Below, piece after piece: positions 7,359 through 7,523 of a DNA stretch of 7,523 nucleotides. Made by a program: the position numbers and the translations under genes. The stretch lies in contig JAFNAH010000057.1 of assembly GCA_017860075.1 (NCBI GenBank), positions 1 through 7,523 of the forward strand. The letters run 5' to 3'. The notes beneath the pieces were generated by a model. The model was not told where the DNA came from, made no database searches, and saw only the letters and a program-made list of their open reading frames with translations. Position 1 is the first letter of the stretch. The number at the start of each line of letters is the position of its first letter. Source of the stretch: Acidobacteriota bacterium (GTDB lineage Bacteria; Acidobacteriota; UBA6911).

Positions 7359-7365
7359 GAGGAGG
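7359..7365 (+). promoter_or_regulatory. Shine-Dalgarno of the downstream gene
   Basis: GAGGAGG lies five bases before the ATG at 7371. It is a much stronger site than the one at the junction of the first two genes, so this third protein may be made at a higher rate per transcript than its neighbours. No hairpin is visible in the 24-base gap, so transcription probably continues from the barrel gene. Confidence 0.75.
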
Positions 7366-7370
7366 CCAAC

Positions 7371-7523
7371 ATGTATTGCTGGCAGAGAGGGGTCATTTTA
7401 GGGATTTCCGTGCTTCTTTTGAGCGCCGCCGCTTACGGGCAGGAAATCTCCAGGGAGCAGATAAAGGGCCTGGACGAGCAGGTTCAGGAGATCAAGAGCG
7501 ATGTCCTGGGCATCGCGGCGGAA
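7371..7523 (+). CDS. Small exported coiled-coil-like protein, 5' part (3' end outside window)
   Basis: Fifty-one codons are visible, open to the window edge. The ATG follows a strong Shine-Dalgarno. Residues 1-23 form a signal peptide: R6 in the n-region, hydrophobic VILGISVLLLSAAA, then AYG|Q with small residues at -3 and -1. C3 is too early for a lipobox. The mature part begins QEISREQIKGLDEQVQEIKS, a highly charged stretch with heptad-like hydrophobic spacing (I31, L34, V38, I41, V45, I48), which suggests a helix or coiled coil in the periplasm. Position and orientation indicate the same operon as the barrel gene, so it may be a periplasmic accessory of that protein. I do not recognise a named family with certainty, and the product cannot be assigned from this fragment. 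Confidence 0.8.
   Translation, partial: MYCWQRGVILGISVLLLSAAAYGQEISREQIKGLDEQVQEIKSDVLGIAAE

Noticed and set aside
7347..7370. Possible terminator between the barrel gene and the third gene
   Set aside because: The 24-base gap has no inverted repeat and no T-run; it contains only a Shine-Dalgarno.

Overview
The window is a GC-rich (about 60% by eye) Gram-negative segment in which everything is coded on the + strand. It looks like the interior of one operon of cell-envelope genes. A C-terminal outer-membrane beta-barrel, OmpA-type peptidoglycan-binding domains and cleavable signal peptides point to a diderm bacterium, most likely a proteobacterium or close relative. The sequence alone does not allow a species call.

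Layout: (1) positions 2-2218 hold the 3' part of a long surface or secreted protein. It is a string of beta-sandwich modules (DUF11, SdrD B-like, carboxypeptidase-regulatory-like, DUF11, SdrD B-like) ending in a degenerate OmpA-like module; its start lies upstream. (2) Seven bases later, 2226-7346 encodes a 1706-residue exported protein. It has a signal peptide, three tandem OmpA-like domains, two Ig-like regions and a C-terminal beta-barrel of about 890 residues ending in Tyr. (3) After 24 bases and a strong Shine-Dalgarno, 7371 to the window end holds the start of a small exported, probably coiled-coil protein. No promoter, terminator, RNA gene, mobile element or CRISPR is visible, and no gap is as long as 300 bases.

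The likely joint role (inference) is an envelope-spanning assembly: the barrel protein sits in the outer membrane and grips peptidoglycan through N-terminal OmpA domains, and its neighbour supplies a long Ig-like surface or periplasmic stalk. The most notable observation is that the three OmpA repeats align without gaps over their cores, at offsets of 163 and 149 residues, and have lost different ligand-binding residues. Only the first keeps the Asp, the Arg and the NRRVE motif. The order of parts (OmpA domains before the barrel) is the reverse of classical OmpA. I recognise this architecture as a recurrent but, to my knowledge, functionally uncharacterised proteobacterial type.
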